NCBI RefSeq assembly: GCF_002943525.1
Contig: NZ_CP025394.1
Location: 6,649,001 to 6,713,000, forward strand
DNA: 64,000 bases
Source of the DNA: Kitasatospora sp. MMS16-BH015
GTDB lineage: Bacteria; Actinomycetota; Actinomycetes; Streptomycetales; Streptomycetaceae
Reading direction: 5' to 3'
In this document: positions 35,240-42,500 of the stretch, piece after piece
Numbering within the stretch: the first letter of the stretch is position 1
Layout: every line of letters begins with the position of its first letter
Translations under genes and position numbers: made by a program
The notes under the pieces: generated by a model
Databases searched by the model: none
Told to the model about the DNA's origin: nothing
Seen by the model: the letters and a program-made list of their open reading frames with translations, nothing else

Positions 35240-36466
35240 ATGTCGCCCACCCCCGAGAAGAACCCCTTCGTGGCGGTCGCGCGTGACAAGGCCATGCGCG
35301 CCCCGCTGCTCTGGAGCGTGCTCGGCCGGCTCCCGCTCTACCTGATGACCGTCTCCATCGTGGTCTTCTCCACCTCCCGGGGCCTCAGCTACTTCCAGGC
35401 CGGTCTGCTGCTCTCCGCCTACAGCGTGGGCGCGGCCCTGCTGGCGCCGTTCGTCGCCCGGTTAGTGGATCGGTACGGGCAGCCGCCGGTGCTGCTGATC
35501 ACCGGGGTGGTCAACCCGCTGGCGCTGCTCGGCTTCGTGCTCGCCGACCCGAAGGCCCTGGCCCTGCAGCTGGCCTGCATGGTGGTGGTCGGCGCGGCGA
35601 TCCCGCCGATCAGCGGCTGCATCCGCTCGCTCTGGAACGCCTCGGGCAGCATCGAGCGGGCCGGCCTCTCGCTGGAGGCGGTGCTCGGCGAGGCCTTCAC
35701 CATCGGCGGGCCGCTGCTGTTCAGCCTGGTGCTGATCTGGGGCAGCGCGGGCTCGGCCCTGGTGGTCTGTGCCCTGCTCACCGGCGCGGGGGCGCTCGGC
35801 TTCGCGCTGACCCGGGCCTCCCGGGGCCGCAAGGTGACCACCATCACCGGCAAGCGCGACCCGCTGGGCGCCCTCCGCTCCAAGCCGCTGGTCCGGCTGC
35901 TGGTGCTGCTGCTCGCCGCCGGTGTCTCCACCGGCGCCTACAGCGTCTCGATGCCGGCCTTCATCGAGGCCCACGGCTCCGCCGACCACGTCGGCCTGGT
36001 CTTCGGCATGTGGGGCGTCGGCGGCATCCTGGGCGGGCTCTGGTACGGCAGCCGTACCTTCCGCCGGCCCACCGAGACGGTCTTCGCCTGGGCCCTGCTC
36101 GTTCTCGGGGTGGCCTCGGCCCTGGTGCTGGTGGCCTGGGACAACTGGTCGATGAGCGTGGCCCTGGTCGTCCTCGGTGTCATCGAGGCGCCGGTGACCG
36201 CGCTCGCCTACGAGCTCATCTCGCGCACCGCCCGCGAGGGCTACATCACCGAGGCGCACACCTGGGCGATCACGATCAACGTGGCCGGCTCGGCGATCGG
36301 CTCCCAGCTCGGCGGCCTCGCCCTCGGCGCATACGGCACCTGGGCCCCCTTCCTCGGCGTGGTCGCCGGGATGCTGGTCGCCGCAGCCCTGGCCTTCGGC
36401 GCCCGCCGGCTGTTCGCGGAGGCGGCCGAAGCCGACGCCGCTCCGCTCGCTGTGCCCGCCGGGTGA
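35240..36466 (+). CDS. MFS transporter next to the ATP-grasp genes
   Basis: 408 residues from ATG 35240 (MSPTPEKNPF); the longer reading frame lacks a membrane start. About 12 hydrophobic segments are present, with an MFS loop 2 motif variant ARLVDRYGQPP after helix 2. The protein resembles the MFS group of small-molecule exporters in streptomycete gene clusters. Given two adjacent ligases, export of their product is the natural inference. No regulator is adjacent. Confidence 0.85.
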   Translation: MSPTPEKNPFVAVARDKAMRAPLLWSVLGRLPLYLMTVSIVVFSTSRGLSYFQAGLLLSAYSVGAALLAPFVARLVDRYGQPPVLLITGVVNPLALLGFVLADPKALALQLACMVVVGAAIPPISGCIRSLWNASGSIERAGLSLEAVLGEAFTIGGPLLFSLVLIWGSAGSALVVCALLTGAGALGFALTRASRGRKVTTITGKRDPLGALRSKPLVRLLVLLLAAGVSTGAYSVSMPAFIEAHGSADHVGLVFGMWGVGGILGGLWYGSRTFRRPTETVFAWALLVLGVASALVLVAWDNWSMSVALVVLGVIEAPVTALAYELISRTAREGYITEAHTWAITINVAGSAIGSQLGGLALGAYGTWAPFLGVVAGMLVAAALAFGARRLFAEAAEADAAPLAVPAG

Positions 36467-36508
36467 GGGCTGTCTCCTGACTGCGGGCTCAGGGCCGGGG
36501 ACCGGACC

Positions 36509-37339
36509 TCAGGGCTGGGGGATCGGGGTGGACGGGCGGGTGCTCGGGGGGACGGGCATGGCGGCCTTGGTACCGAGTTCGGCGGCGAGCAGCAGGCCGG
36601 CCTCCGGGTAGCGGGCCCGGAGGTGGGCGGTGGCGGTGGCCGGGTCGGGGGAGCTGCCGATGTCGGTCTCGAAGGCGCGCAGGTAGTCGCGGGTGAAGTC
36701 GACGGCGGTGAGGTCGGTGGGGGCGTCCGGGGTGCGGTGACCGGCGATCACCACGGCCGGGTCGAGGGCCGCCATGCCGTCCAACAGGTCGATCCAGGCG
36801 GCGCGTTGGGCCGGCTCCGGGGTGTCGGCCGTCCAGACGTGCAGGCCCTGGAAGAGCAGCACCCCGCCGAGCAGCACCCGTTGCCGGTGCTCCCAGAGGT
36901 AGTGCCGGTCGGGCAGGTGGAAGTCGGTGCCGCGCAGCTCGAAGCGGTGGCCCTCGAACTCGAACGCGTCGCCGTCCAGCGGCTCCGGCCGCACCAGCCG
37001 GGTCGGGAGTTCGGCGCCGAGCCCGGCCCAGGTGGCGAGCTTCTCCTCGTAGGTCTCCTCGATGTGCCGCACCGTGCTCGCCGCCGCCAGCACCCGGGCC
37101 GCCGGGAAGACCTCCTTGACGCTCTCCAGCCCGAAGTAGAAGTCCGGGTCGCCGTGGCTGACGAAGACGGTGGTCAGCGGCCGTCCGGCAGCCTTGGCCG
37201 CCGCGGCCAGCCGCCGGCCCTCGGAGCGGGTGAACCCGGCGTCGACCAGCAGGGTCTCCTCGGGCCCGACGACCAGCACGGCGGTCTTGTGGAGCGCGGC
37301 GGCGGGGGAGTCGACGATCTCGTACGTCAGGGGCTTCAC
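36509..37339 (-). CDS. MBL-fold protein with variant metal motif
   Basis: 276 residues from ATG 37339. The metallo-beta-lactamase fold is indicated by LLVDAGF, VFVSHGDPDFYFG, the GIDFH-like turn (RGTDFHLPDRHYLW) and VIAGHRTPD. The usual HxHxDH is replaced by SHGDPDF, so only part of the metal ligand set is kept, as in a known subgroup of bacterial MBL proteins. Substrate unknown. A 27-bp repeat array lies directly upstream of its start. Confidence 0.8.
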   Translation of the reverse strand: MKPLTYEIVDSPAAALHKTAVLVVGPEETLLVDAGFTRSEGRRLAAAAKAAGRPLTTVFVSHGDPDFYFGLESVKEVFPAARVLAAASTVRHIEETYEEKLATWAGLGAELPTRLVRPEPLDGDAFEFEGHRFELRGTDFHLPDRHYLWEHRQRVLLGGVLLFQGLHVWTADTPEPAQRAAWIDLLDGMAALDPAVVIAGHRTPDAPTDLTAVDFTRDYLRAFETDIGSSPDPATATAHLRARYPEAGLLLAAELGTKAAMPVPPSTRPSTPIPQP

Positions 37340-37365
37340 GGGGTCTCCTGGTGGGGCTCCGGGCG

Positions 37366-37498
37366 GGGTCGGCTCGTTCGTGCGCGGGGGCGGGGTCGGC
37401 TGGTTCGTGCGCGGGGGTGGGTCGGCTGGTGCGTGCGCGGGGGGCGGGTCGGCTGGTGCGTGCGCGGTGGTGGGTCGGCTGGTTCATGCGTGGCTGGT
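37366..37498. repeat. Tandem array of 27-bp units
   Basis: Five units begin at about 37366, 37393, 37420, 37446 and 37473, four of them close matches to GGGTCGGCTGGTTCGTGCGC plus a G-rich tail. They fill the space between the divergent MBL and AlkB-like genes, where the MBL promoter should be. Confidence 0.8.
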
Positions 37499-37579
37499 CC
37501 CAGCCTGGTGCGGCCGGAGGCCGGGTGCACCCGGTGCCCGCCCGGCCCTGAGCCGAACGGGCGGGGGCATGATGGGGGC

Positions 37580-38278
37580 ATGGACGGACTGTTTCCGCCG
37601 CCCGGGCTCTTCCCGCTGCCCGGGCGGACGCGGGTGGAGCCGGCGCCCGGGGTGGTGCTGCTGCCGGAATGGTTGGGGGCGGCCGAGCAGCGGGAGCTGG
37701 TGGCGGCCTGCCGGGAGTGGGCCAGGCCGCCGGCCGGGATGCGGCAGGTGCGGATGCCGACCGGCGGGCTGATGTCGGTGCGGACGGTCTGCCTGGGCTG
37801 GCACTGGTACCCGTACGGCTACGCGCGGACCGTGGTGGACGGGGACGGCGCCCCGGTCAAGCCCTTCCCGGCCGAGCTCGGGGCGCTGGCCCGGCGGGCG
37901 GTGGCCGAGGCATACGGGCCGGCGGCGGCAGAGGTGGCCGGGGCGGTCGGGTACGAACCCGACGTGGCGCTGGTCAACCACTACCCGCACGGCGCCAAGA
38001 TGGGCCTGCACCGCGACAAGGAGGAGCGGACCGACGCGCCGGTGGTCTCGCTCTCGCTCGGCGACGGCTGCGTCTTCCGGCTGGGCAACACCGAGACCCG
38101 GACCAAGCCCTGGCAGGACCTGGAGCTGCACAGCGGCGACCTGCTGGTCTTCGGCGGCCCGGCCCGGTTCGCGTACCACGGCGTGGTGCGGACCCTGCCG
38201 GGCACGGCAGACCCGGCGCTCGGCCTGGTGGGGCGGCTCAACCTGACCGTCCGGCAGTCGGGCCTGCCGGGGTCCTGA
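37580..38278 (+). CDS. alkB: AlkB-like Fe(II)/2-oxoglutarate dioxygenase
   Basis: 232 residues from ATG 37580. The jelly-roll core shows NHYPHGAKMGLHRDKEE (iron ligands His and Asp in HRD), SLGDGCVFRLG, and RFAYHGVVRTLPG (third His ligand). The ending GRLNLTVRQ carries the Arg that holds 2-oxoglutarate. AlkB proteins remove alkyl groups from DNA or RNA by oxidation. The nucleotide recognition lid (GWHWYPYGYAR) resembles that of bacterial AlkB rather than eukaryotic relatives. Confidence 0.9.
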   Translation: MDGLFPPPGLFPLPGRTRVEPAPGVVLLPEWLGAAEQRELVAACREWARPPAGMRQVRMPTGGLMSVRTVCLGWHWYPYGYARTVVDGDGAPVKPFPAELGALARRAVAEAYGPAAAEVAGAVGYEPDVALVNHYPHGAKMGLHRDKEERTDAPVVSLSLGDGCVFRLGNTETRTKPWQDLELHSGDLLVFGGPARFAYHGVVRTLPGTADPALGLVGRLNLTVRQSGLPGS

Positions 38279-38358
38279 ATCCTCCCTCGCCGTGGTGTGG
38301 TGTCGTCGCGCGAATCGGGGGTAGCCGAACTCCGTTCCCTGCGAGGAGGGTTGGAGAA

Positions 38359-38586
38359 ATGGGTATCGGAGGCTGTGTCCTGCTGTTCGCCCTCGGGGCG
38401 GTGTTCGCCTTCGGCGTCGACTGGCACCTGTCCGGGGTCAATCTGCACGCCGTGGGTTGGATCATGATGTTCGCCGCCCTGTTGGGCCTGGTCACCTACG
38501 TGAGCGTCTTCCGGCGCCGGCGCTTCCTGGGCCGTCCGGGTGGCGAGGAGATCGTCGAGGAGCGCCGCTACTACGACGCGCCCTGA
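38359..38586 (+). CDS. Small two-helix membrane protein (DUF6458-like)
   Basis: 75 residues from ATG 38359, preceded by GGAGG and GGAGA. It has two hydrophobic helices: GGCVLLFALGAVFAFGV and AVGWIMMFAALLGLVTYVSV. A basic RRRRF and an acidic, Tyr-containing tail (EEIVEERRYYD) follow. Very similar short proteins are widespread in actinobacteria; I recall the DUF6458 label, without known function. It stands 80 bases after the AlkB-like gene. Confidence 0.8.
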   Translation: MGIGGCVLLFALGAVFAFGVDWHLSGVNLHAVGWIMMFAALLGLVTYVSVFRRRRFLGRPGGEEIVEERRYYDAP

Positions 38587-38699
38587 CGGCCGGAGGTTGT
38601 CCCACGAGGGGAGGAGGTGACAGCGTCGGATGGGGCTCGGCGGGAATTCCGGTGCGACGATCAGACTTCTGGTTAAACAAGGCTGAGAGGGGCCGCACC

Positions 38700-39560
38700 A
38701 TGGGTACTCCCGTCGACCAGCTCGTCGACCTCCTGGACCTGGAGCAGATCGAGCTCAACATCTTCCGGGGCCGCAGCCCCGAGGAGTCGCTCCAGCGGAC
38801 CTTCGGCGGCCAGGTCGCCGGCCAGGCGCTGGTCGCGGCCGGGCGTACGGTCGACGAGGAGCGCCCGGTGCACTCGCTGCACTCCTACTTCCTGCGCCCC
38901 GGCATCCCCGGGGTGCCGATCGTCTACCAGGTGGACCGGATCCGGGACGGCCGCTCCTTCACCACCCGCCGGGTGCTCGGCATCCAGCAGGGCCGGAGCA
39001 TCTTCGCCCTCACCGCCGACTTCCACCTGCCCGAGCAGGGCGGCATCGAGCACCAGGACCCGATGCCCGACGTGCCGGCCCCCGAGGACCTGCCGAGCGC
39101 GCTGGACGAGGTCGGCTCCAAGCTCGGCGAGCTGCCGCCGTTCATCAGCCGCCGGCAGCCCTTCGACATCCGCTACGTGGACCGGCTCAAGTGGAGCAAG
39201 GAGGAGCTGGTCGGGGTCGAGCCGCGCAGCGGCGTCTGGCTGCGGACCAACGGCGCACTGCCGGACGACCCGCTGATCCACGTCTGCGCGCTCACCTACG
39301 CGAGCGACATGACCCTGCTGGACTCCGTCCGCGCCCCGGTCGAACCGCTCTGGGGCGAGCGGAACTTCGACATGGCCTCGCTCGACCACGCGATGTGGTT
39401 CCACCGCCCGTTCCGCGCCGACGACTGGCTGCTCTACCACCAGGCCTCGCCGATCGCGCACTCCGCGCGCGGCCTGGCCCGGGGCGAGATCTACGACCGC
39501 AGCGGGCAGCTGGTCGTGTCGGTGGTCCAGGAGGGTCTGTTCCGTCCGTTGGCGAAGTGA
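38700..39560 (+). CDS. tesB: Acyl-CoA thioesterase II
   Basis: 286 residues from ATG 38700, with GAGAGGGG upstream. A double hot-dog fold: RTFGGQVAGQALVAAGRTV, HSLHSYFLRPG, then in the second half LTYASDMTLLDSVRAP and SLDHAMWFHRPFRADDWLLY. The conserved Asp in YASDMTLL matches the TesB catalytic network. It hydrolyses medium- to long-chain acyl-CoA. A hairpin follows the gene. Confidence 0.93.
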   Translation: MGTPVDQLVDLLDLEQIELNIFRGRSPEESLQRTFGGQVAGQALVAAGRTVDEERPVHSLHSYFLRPGIPGVPIVYQVDRIRDGRSFTTRRVLGIQQGRSIFALTADFHLPEQGGIEHQDPMPDVPAPEDLPSALDEVGSKLGELPPFISRRQPFDIRYVDRLKWSKEELVGVEPRSGVWLRTNGALPDDPLIHVCALTYASDMTLLDSVRAPVEPLWGERNFDMASLDHAMWFHRPFRADDWLLYHQASPIAHSARGLARGEIYDRSGQLVVSVVQEGLFRPLAK

Positions 39561-39575
39561 CAGGCTGGTGACGTG

Positions 39576-39599
39576 GTGGGTCGGACACGTCCGACCCAC
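39576..39599 (+). terminator. Terminator-like hairpin after tesB
   Basis: Perfect 10-bp arms (GTGGGTCGGA and its complement) with a CACG loop, 15 bases after the stop. Confidence 0.6.
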
Positions 39600-39610
39600 G
39601 GCAGTGGCGA

Positions 39611-39716
39611 ACCGAGCTGGGCTGCCCTGGGCCGGGCTGGTCCGAGCTGGGCCGAGTTGAACCGAGCTGGTCCGGGTTGGGCCGAGTTGAACCGAGCTGG
39701 GCCGGGTTGGGCCGGA
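39611..39716. repeat. Tandem array of 10-bp units between tesB and the DUF1684 gene
   Basis: Ten full decamers plus a partial one, consensus NCCGRGYTGG, in perfect 10-base register from 39611. Units such as ACCGAGCTGG occur three times exactly. Ten bases is close to one turn of B-DNA, so every unit faces the same side. It ends about 20 bases before the next start codon. Confidence 0.85.
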
Positions 39717-39736
39717 CGATTGGGAGTGTGCGGGTG

Positions 39737-40519
39737 ATGAGTGCGGCTGAGGAGTGGCAGCACTGGACGGAGGGCCGGACGGCCCGGGCGAGTGCCCCGC
39801 ACGGGCCGCTCGCGCTGATCGGCACGTACTGGCTGGAGCCCGAACCGGGCAAGGTTCCCGGCCTGCCCGGCGAGTGGTGGGCGGCAGACGGGCGGGTGCG
39901 GGTGCGGGCCTCGGCGGCGGACGGGCTGCGGGTGCGCGGCGCCGAGGGCGGGCCGGTGGACGGCGAGCGGGCGCTGCGCCCCGACACCGACGGCGCGCCG
40001 GAGCTGGCCGAGTACGGCGAGGTGCTGCTGGTCCCGATCGACCGTGAGGGCGAGCTGGCGCTTCGCGTCTTCGACCCGGCCGCGCCGGGCCGGGCGGCCT
40101 TCGCGGGCATCACCGTCTACCCGTACGCGCCGGAGTGGGCCGTGCCGGCCGTCTTCACCCCGTTCGAGCGGGCGCAGGAGCTGCTGGTCCCCAACGCCGA
40201 CGGGCGCGAGCGCCCGCTGGTCCTGGCCGGCCGGCTCGCCTTCTCGATCGCGGGCGAGCCGCACACCCTGGCCGTCAGCAGCTCCGGGGCCGGCCTGAGC
40301 GGCGTGATCGCCGACGCCACCAGCGGCCGGGAGACCTACCGCTTCCGCTTCGTCGGCGTGCCCGAGCCCGACGCCGAGGGCCGCACGGTGCTCGACTTCA
40401 ACCGGGCCTACCTGCCGCCCTGCGCCTTCGCCGACCACTTCGTCTGCCCCTTCCCGCCGCCGGGCAACCGGCTGGGCATCGCGGTGGAGGCGGGGGAGAA
40501 GCAGGTGCTGTCGCGGTAG
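39737..40519 (+). CDS. DUF1684 domain protein
   Basis: 260 residues from ATG 39737 (MSAAEEWQHWTEGRTAR), with a GTG directly before it as an alternative. Typical family motifs are visible: PHGPLALIGTYWL, GITVYPYAPEW, and the C-terminal TVLDFNRAYLPPCAF followed by FPPPGNRLGIAVEAGEK. The family has an all-beta fold of unknown function and is common in actinobacteria. No signal peptide. Repeat arrays flank it on both sides. Confidence 0.88.
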   Translation: MSAAEEWQHWTEGRTARASAPHGPLALIGTYWLEPEPGKVPGLPGEWWAADGRVRVRASAADGLRVRGAEGGPVDGERALRPDTDGAPELAEYGEVLLVPIDREGELALRVFDPAAPGRAAFAGITVYPYAPEWAVPAVFTPFERAQELLVPNADGRERPLVLAGRLAFSIAGEPHTLAVSSSGAGLSGVIADATSGRETYRFRFVGVPEPDAEGRTVLDFNRAYLPPCAFADHFVCPFPPPGNRLGIAVEAGEKQVLSR

Positions 40520-40528
40520 CCCGGTGTG

Positions 40529-40660
40529 GCTCGGGTGTGGCCCGGATCCGGCTCGGGTGTGGCCTGGATCCGGCTCGGGTGCGGCTTGGGCGTTGCTCGG
40601 GTGCGGCTTGGGCGTTGCTCGGGTGTGGCTTGGGCGTTGCTCGGGCGCGGCCTTGGCGGT
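40529..40660. repeat. Tandem array of six 22-bp units
   Basis: Exactly six 22-base units (132 bases), consensus GCTCGGGTGYGGCYTGGGCG. Units 3 and 4 are identical. Units 1-2 and 3-5 form two sub-types differing in the last eight bases. The array starts nine bases after the DUF1684 stop. Confidence 0.88.
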
Positions 40661-40713
40661 GATGACCTGGCGAAGTAGCGGCGGGAGGGCCGACCCGGTG
40701 TGAGGGGGGCGAG

Positions 40714-42090
40714 GTGGCTCGTCGAGCATGGACTCTCGTGTCGACCAACGAGGTGTCCAGTGAGGTGTCCGGTGCGTCCGATCAGGTGGAGGGTGCGGCT
40801 CCCACCGACCCGGGTGGGGGGTGGCGGCGGGCGGTCCGCGGGGCGTTCGCGGACCTGAGCCCGCTGCGGGAGATACCCGACTACCGGCGGGTCTGGTTCG
40901 GGTCCACCGTCTCCTCGATCGGCCAGCAGATGACCGCCGTGGCGGTCTCGGTGCAGGTGTACGCCCTCACCGGGTCCAGCTTCGCGACCGGCCTGGTGGG
41001 CCTCTTCTCGCTCTTCCCGCTGATCGCCTTCGGGCTGTACGGCGGCGCGGTCGCCGACCGGGTCGACCGGCGACTGCTCGGGCTGATCGGTTCGGCCGGC
41101 CTGGCCGTGGTCTCGGCCGTGCTGGCCGTCCAGGCCCTGACCGGCTTCGACTCGGTGGCCCTGCTGTACGCGGCGGTGGCCGTCCAGGCCGCCTTCTTCG
41201 CGATGAGCTCGCCCGCCCGGTCCTCGATGATCCCCCGGCTGGTGCCGAGCCGTCAGCTGCCCGCCGCCAACGCCCTCAACACCGTCAGCATGAACCTCGG
41301 CATGACGGTGGGCCCGATGCTCGGCGGTGCCCTCATCGCCGCGTACGGCGCGCAGAGCGCCTACCTGGTGGACATGGTCGCGTTCGGGGCGACCATCTAC
41401 GCGATGTGGCGGCTGCCGGCCATGAAGCCCGGTTCTGCTGGTGGTGGGGCCGGGGCCGGTGCCGGGGCCGGGAAGCCGCGGGCTTCCGTCCTGGACGGGC
41501 TGCGCTTCCTGCGGGAGCAGCCGAACCTGCGGACCAGCTTCCTTGCCGACCTCGCCGCGATGATCTTCGGGCTGCCCCGGGCGCTCTTCCCGGCCATCGC
41601 GGTCGGCTTCTACGGCGGCGGGCCGGGCACGGTCGGGTTGCTGGTCGCCGCGCCGGCCGTCGGGGCGCTGGTGGGGGCGCTGTTCTCGGGGTGGGTGTCG
41701 CGGGTGCGGCGGCACGGCCTGGCCATCCTCGGATCGGTGATCGGCTGGGGCCTCTCGATCGCCGCCTTCGGGCTGGTCCGCGAGCTCTGGCTGGGGCTGC
41801 TCATGCTGGCGGCGGCCGGCTGCGCCGACACCATCAGCATGATCTTCCGGAACACGATGATGCAGGTGGCCGCCCCGGACGAGATGCGCGGCCGCCTCCA
41901 GGGCATCTTCATCGTCGTCGTCGCGGGCGGCCCGCGCCTCGGCGACTTCGAGTCCGGCACCGTCGCCGCCCTCACCTCCCCGGCCGTCTCCGTGGTCACC
42001 GGCGGCCTGGCCTGCGTCGCCGCCATCCTCCTCCTCGCCGCCCGCCGCCCCGCCTTCCTCCGCTACGACGCGCGCCACCCCACACCCTGA
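40714..42090 (+). CDS. MFS transporter, EntS-like
   Basis: 458 residues from GTG 40714, preceded by GAGGGGGGC; GTG 40738 is a possible later start. About 12 membrane segments follow a 55-residue cytoplasmic N-terminus. WFGSTVSSIGQQMTAVAVSVQVYALTGSS and GGAVADRVDRR match the group that includes the enterobactin exporter EntS. A Gly/Ala-rich loop lies between the halves (GGAGAGAGAG). Substrate is not predictable. Confidence 0.85.
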   Translation: MARRAWTLVSTNEVSSEVSGASDQVEGAAPTDPGGGWRRAVRGAFADLSPLREIPDYRRVWFGSTVSSIGQQMTAVAVSVQVYALTGSSFATGLVGLFSLFPLIAFGLYGGAVADRVDRRLLGLIGSAGLAVVSAVLAVQALTGFDSVALLYAAVAVQAAFFAMSSPARSSMIPRLVPSRQLPAANALNTVSMNLGMTVGPMLGGALIAAYGAQSAYLVDMVAFGATIYAMWRLPAMKPGSAGGGAGAGAGAGKPRASVLDGLRFLREQPNLRTSFLADLAAMIFGLPRALFPAIAVGFYGGGPGTVGLLVAAPAVGALVGALFSGWVSRVRRHGLAILGSVIGWGLSIAAFGLVRELWLGLLMLAAAGCADTISMIFRNTMMQVAAPDEMRGRLQGIFIVVVAGGPRLGDFESGTVAALTSPAVSVVTGGLACVAAILLLAARRPAFLRYDARHPTP

Positions 42091-42246
42091 CCTGCCCCTT
42101 CCCCACCCCCACGCCGAAACCTGGCAGCGAGCACCCCTCCGCGTGCTGTATTGTTTTCCACGTCGCCGAGAGATCGGGGACAAGGTCGAGAAGCCGAAGC
42201 AACCGAAGCCCCCCAGGCTGAGAGTCGCCAAGGCCCTTCGAGACTA

Positions 42247-42320
<74 letters not shown>

Positions 42321-42337
42321 CAGTGATGTCGGAGTTC

Positions 42338-42374
42338 AAAGGCGGTCTACTCGTAGAGAGTAGGCCGCCTTTTT
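42338..42374 (+). terminator. Intrinsic terminator of tRNA-Pro
   Basis: 15-bp arms (42338-42352 and 42358-42372, one wobble pair) end in a TTTTT run. It is the only classical T-tailed terminator noticed in the window. Confidence 0.9.
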
Positions 42375-42448
42375 CGTGGTCCGCGGACAGCACGATGCGG
42401 GCATTGCTGGTGTGGCGGACAGCGCTGCGGCTACTGGTGCCGCCTTGG

Positions 42449-42495
42449 GGTTCCTGGATCGCCGAGCCCCGAGCCGGCTCGGCGATCCAGGAACC
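42449..42495 (-). terminator. Terminator hairpin after the penicillin-binding protein gene
   Basis: Perfect 20-bp arms (42449-42468 and 42476-42495) with a 7-base loop, starting six bases beyond the stop of the minus-strand gene. Confidence 0.85.
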
Positions 42496-42500
42496 TCAGT

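Noticed and set aside
32098..36466. A RiPP (graspetide-type) cluster using the ATP-grasp enzymes
   Set aside because: No precursor-peptide gene with repeated acidic/Thr core motifs could be found in the gaps, and the enzymes look more like amino-acid ligases.
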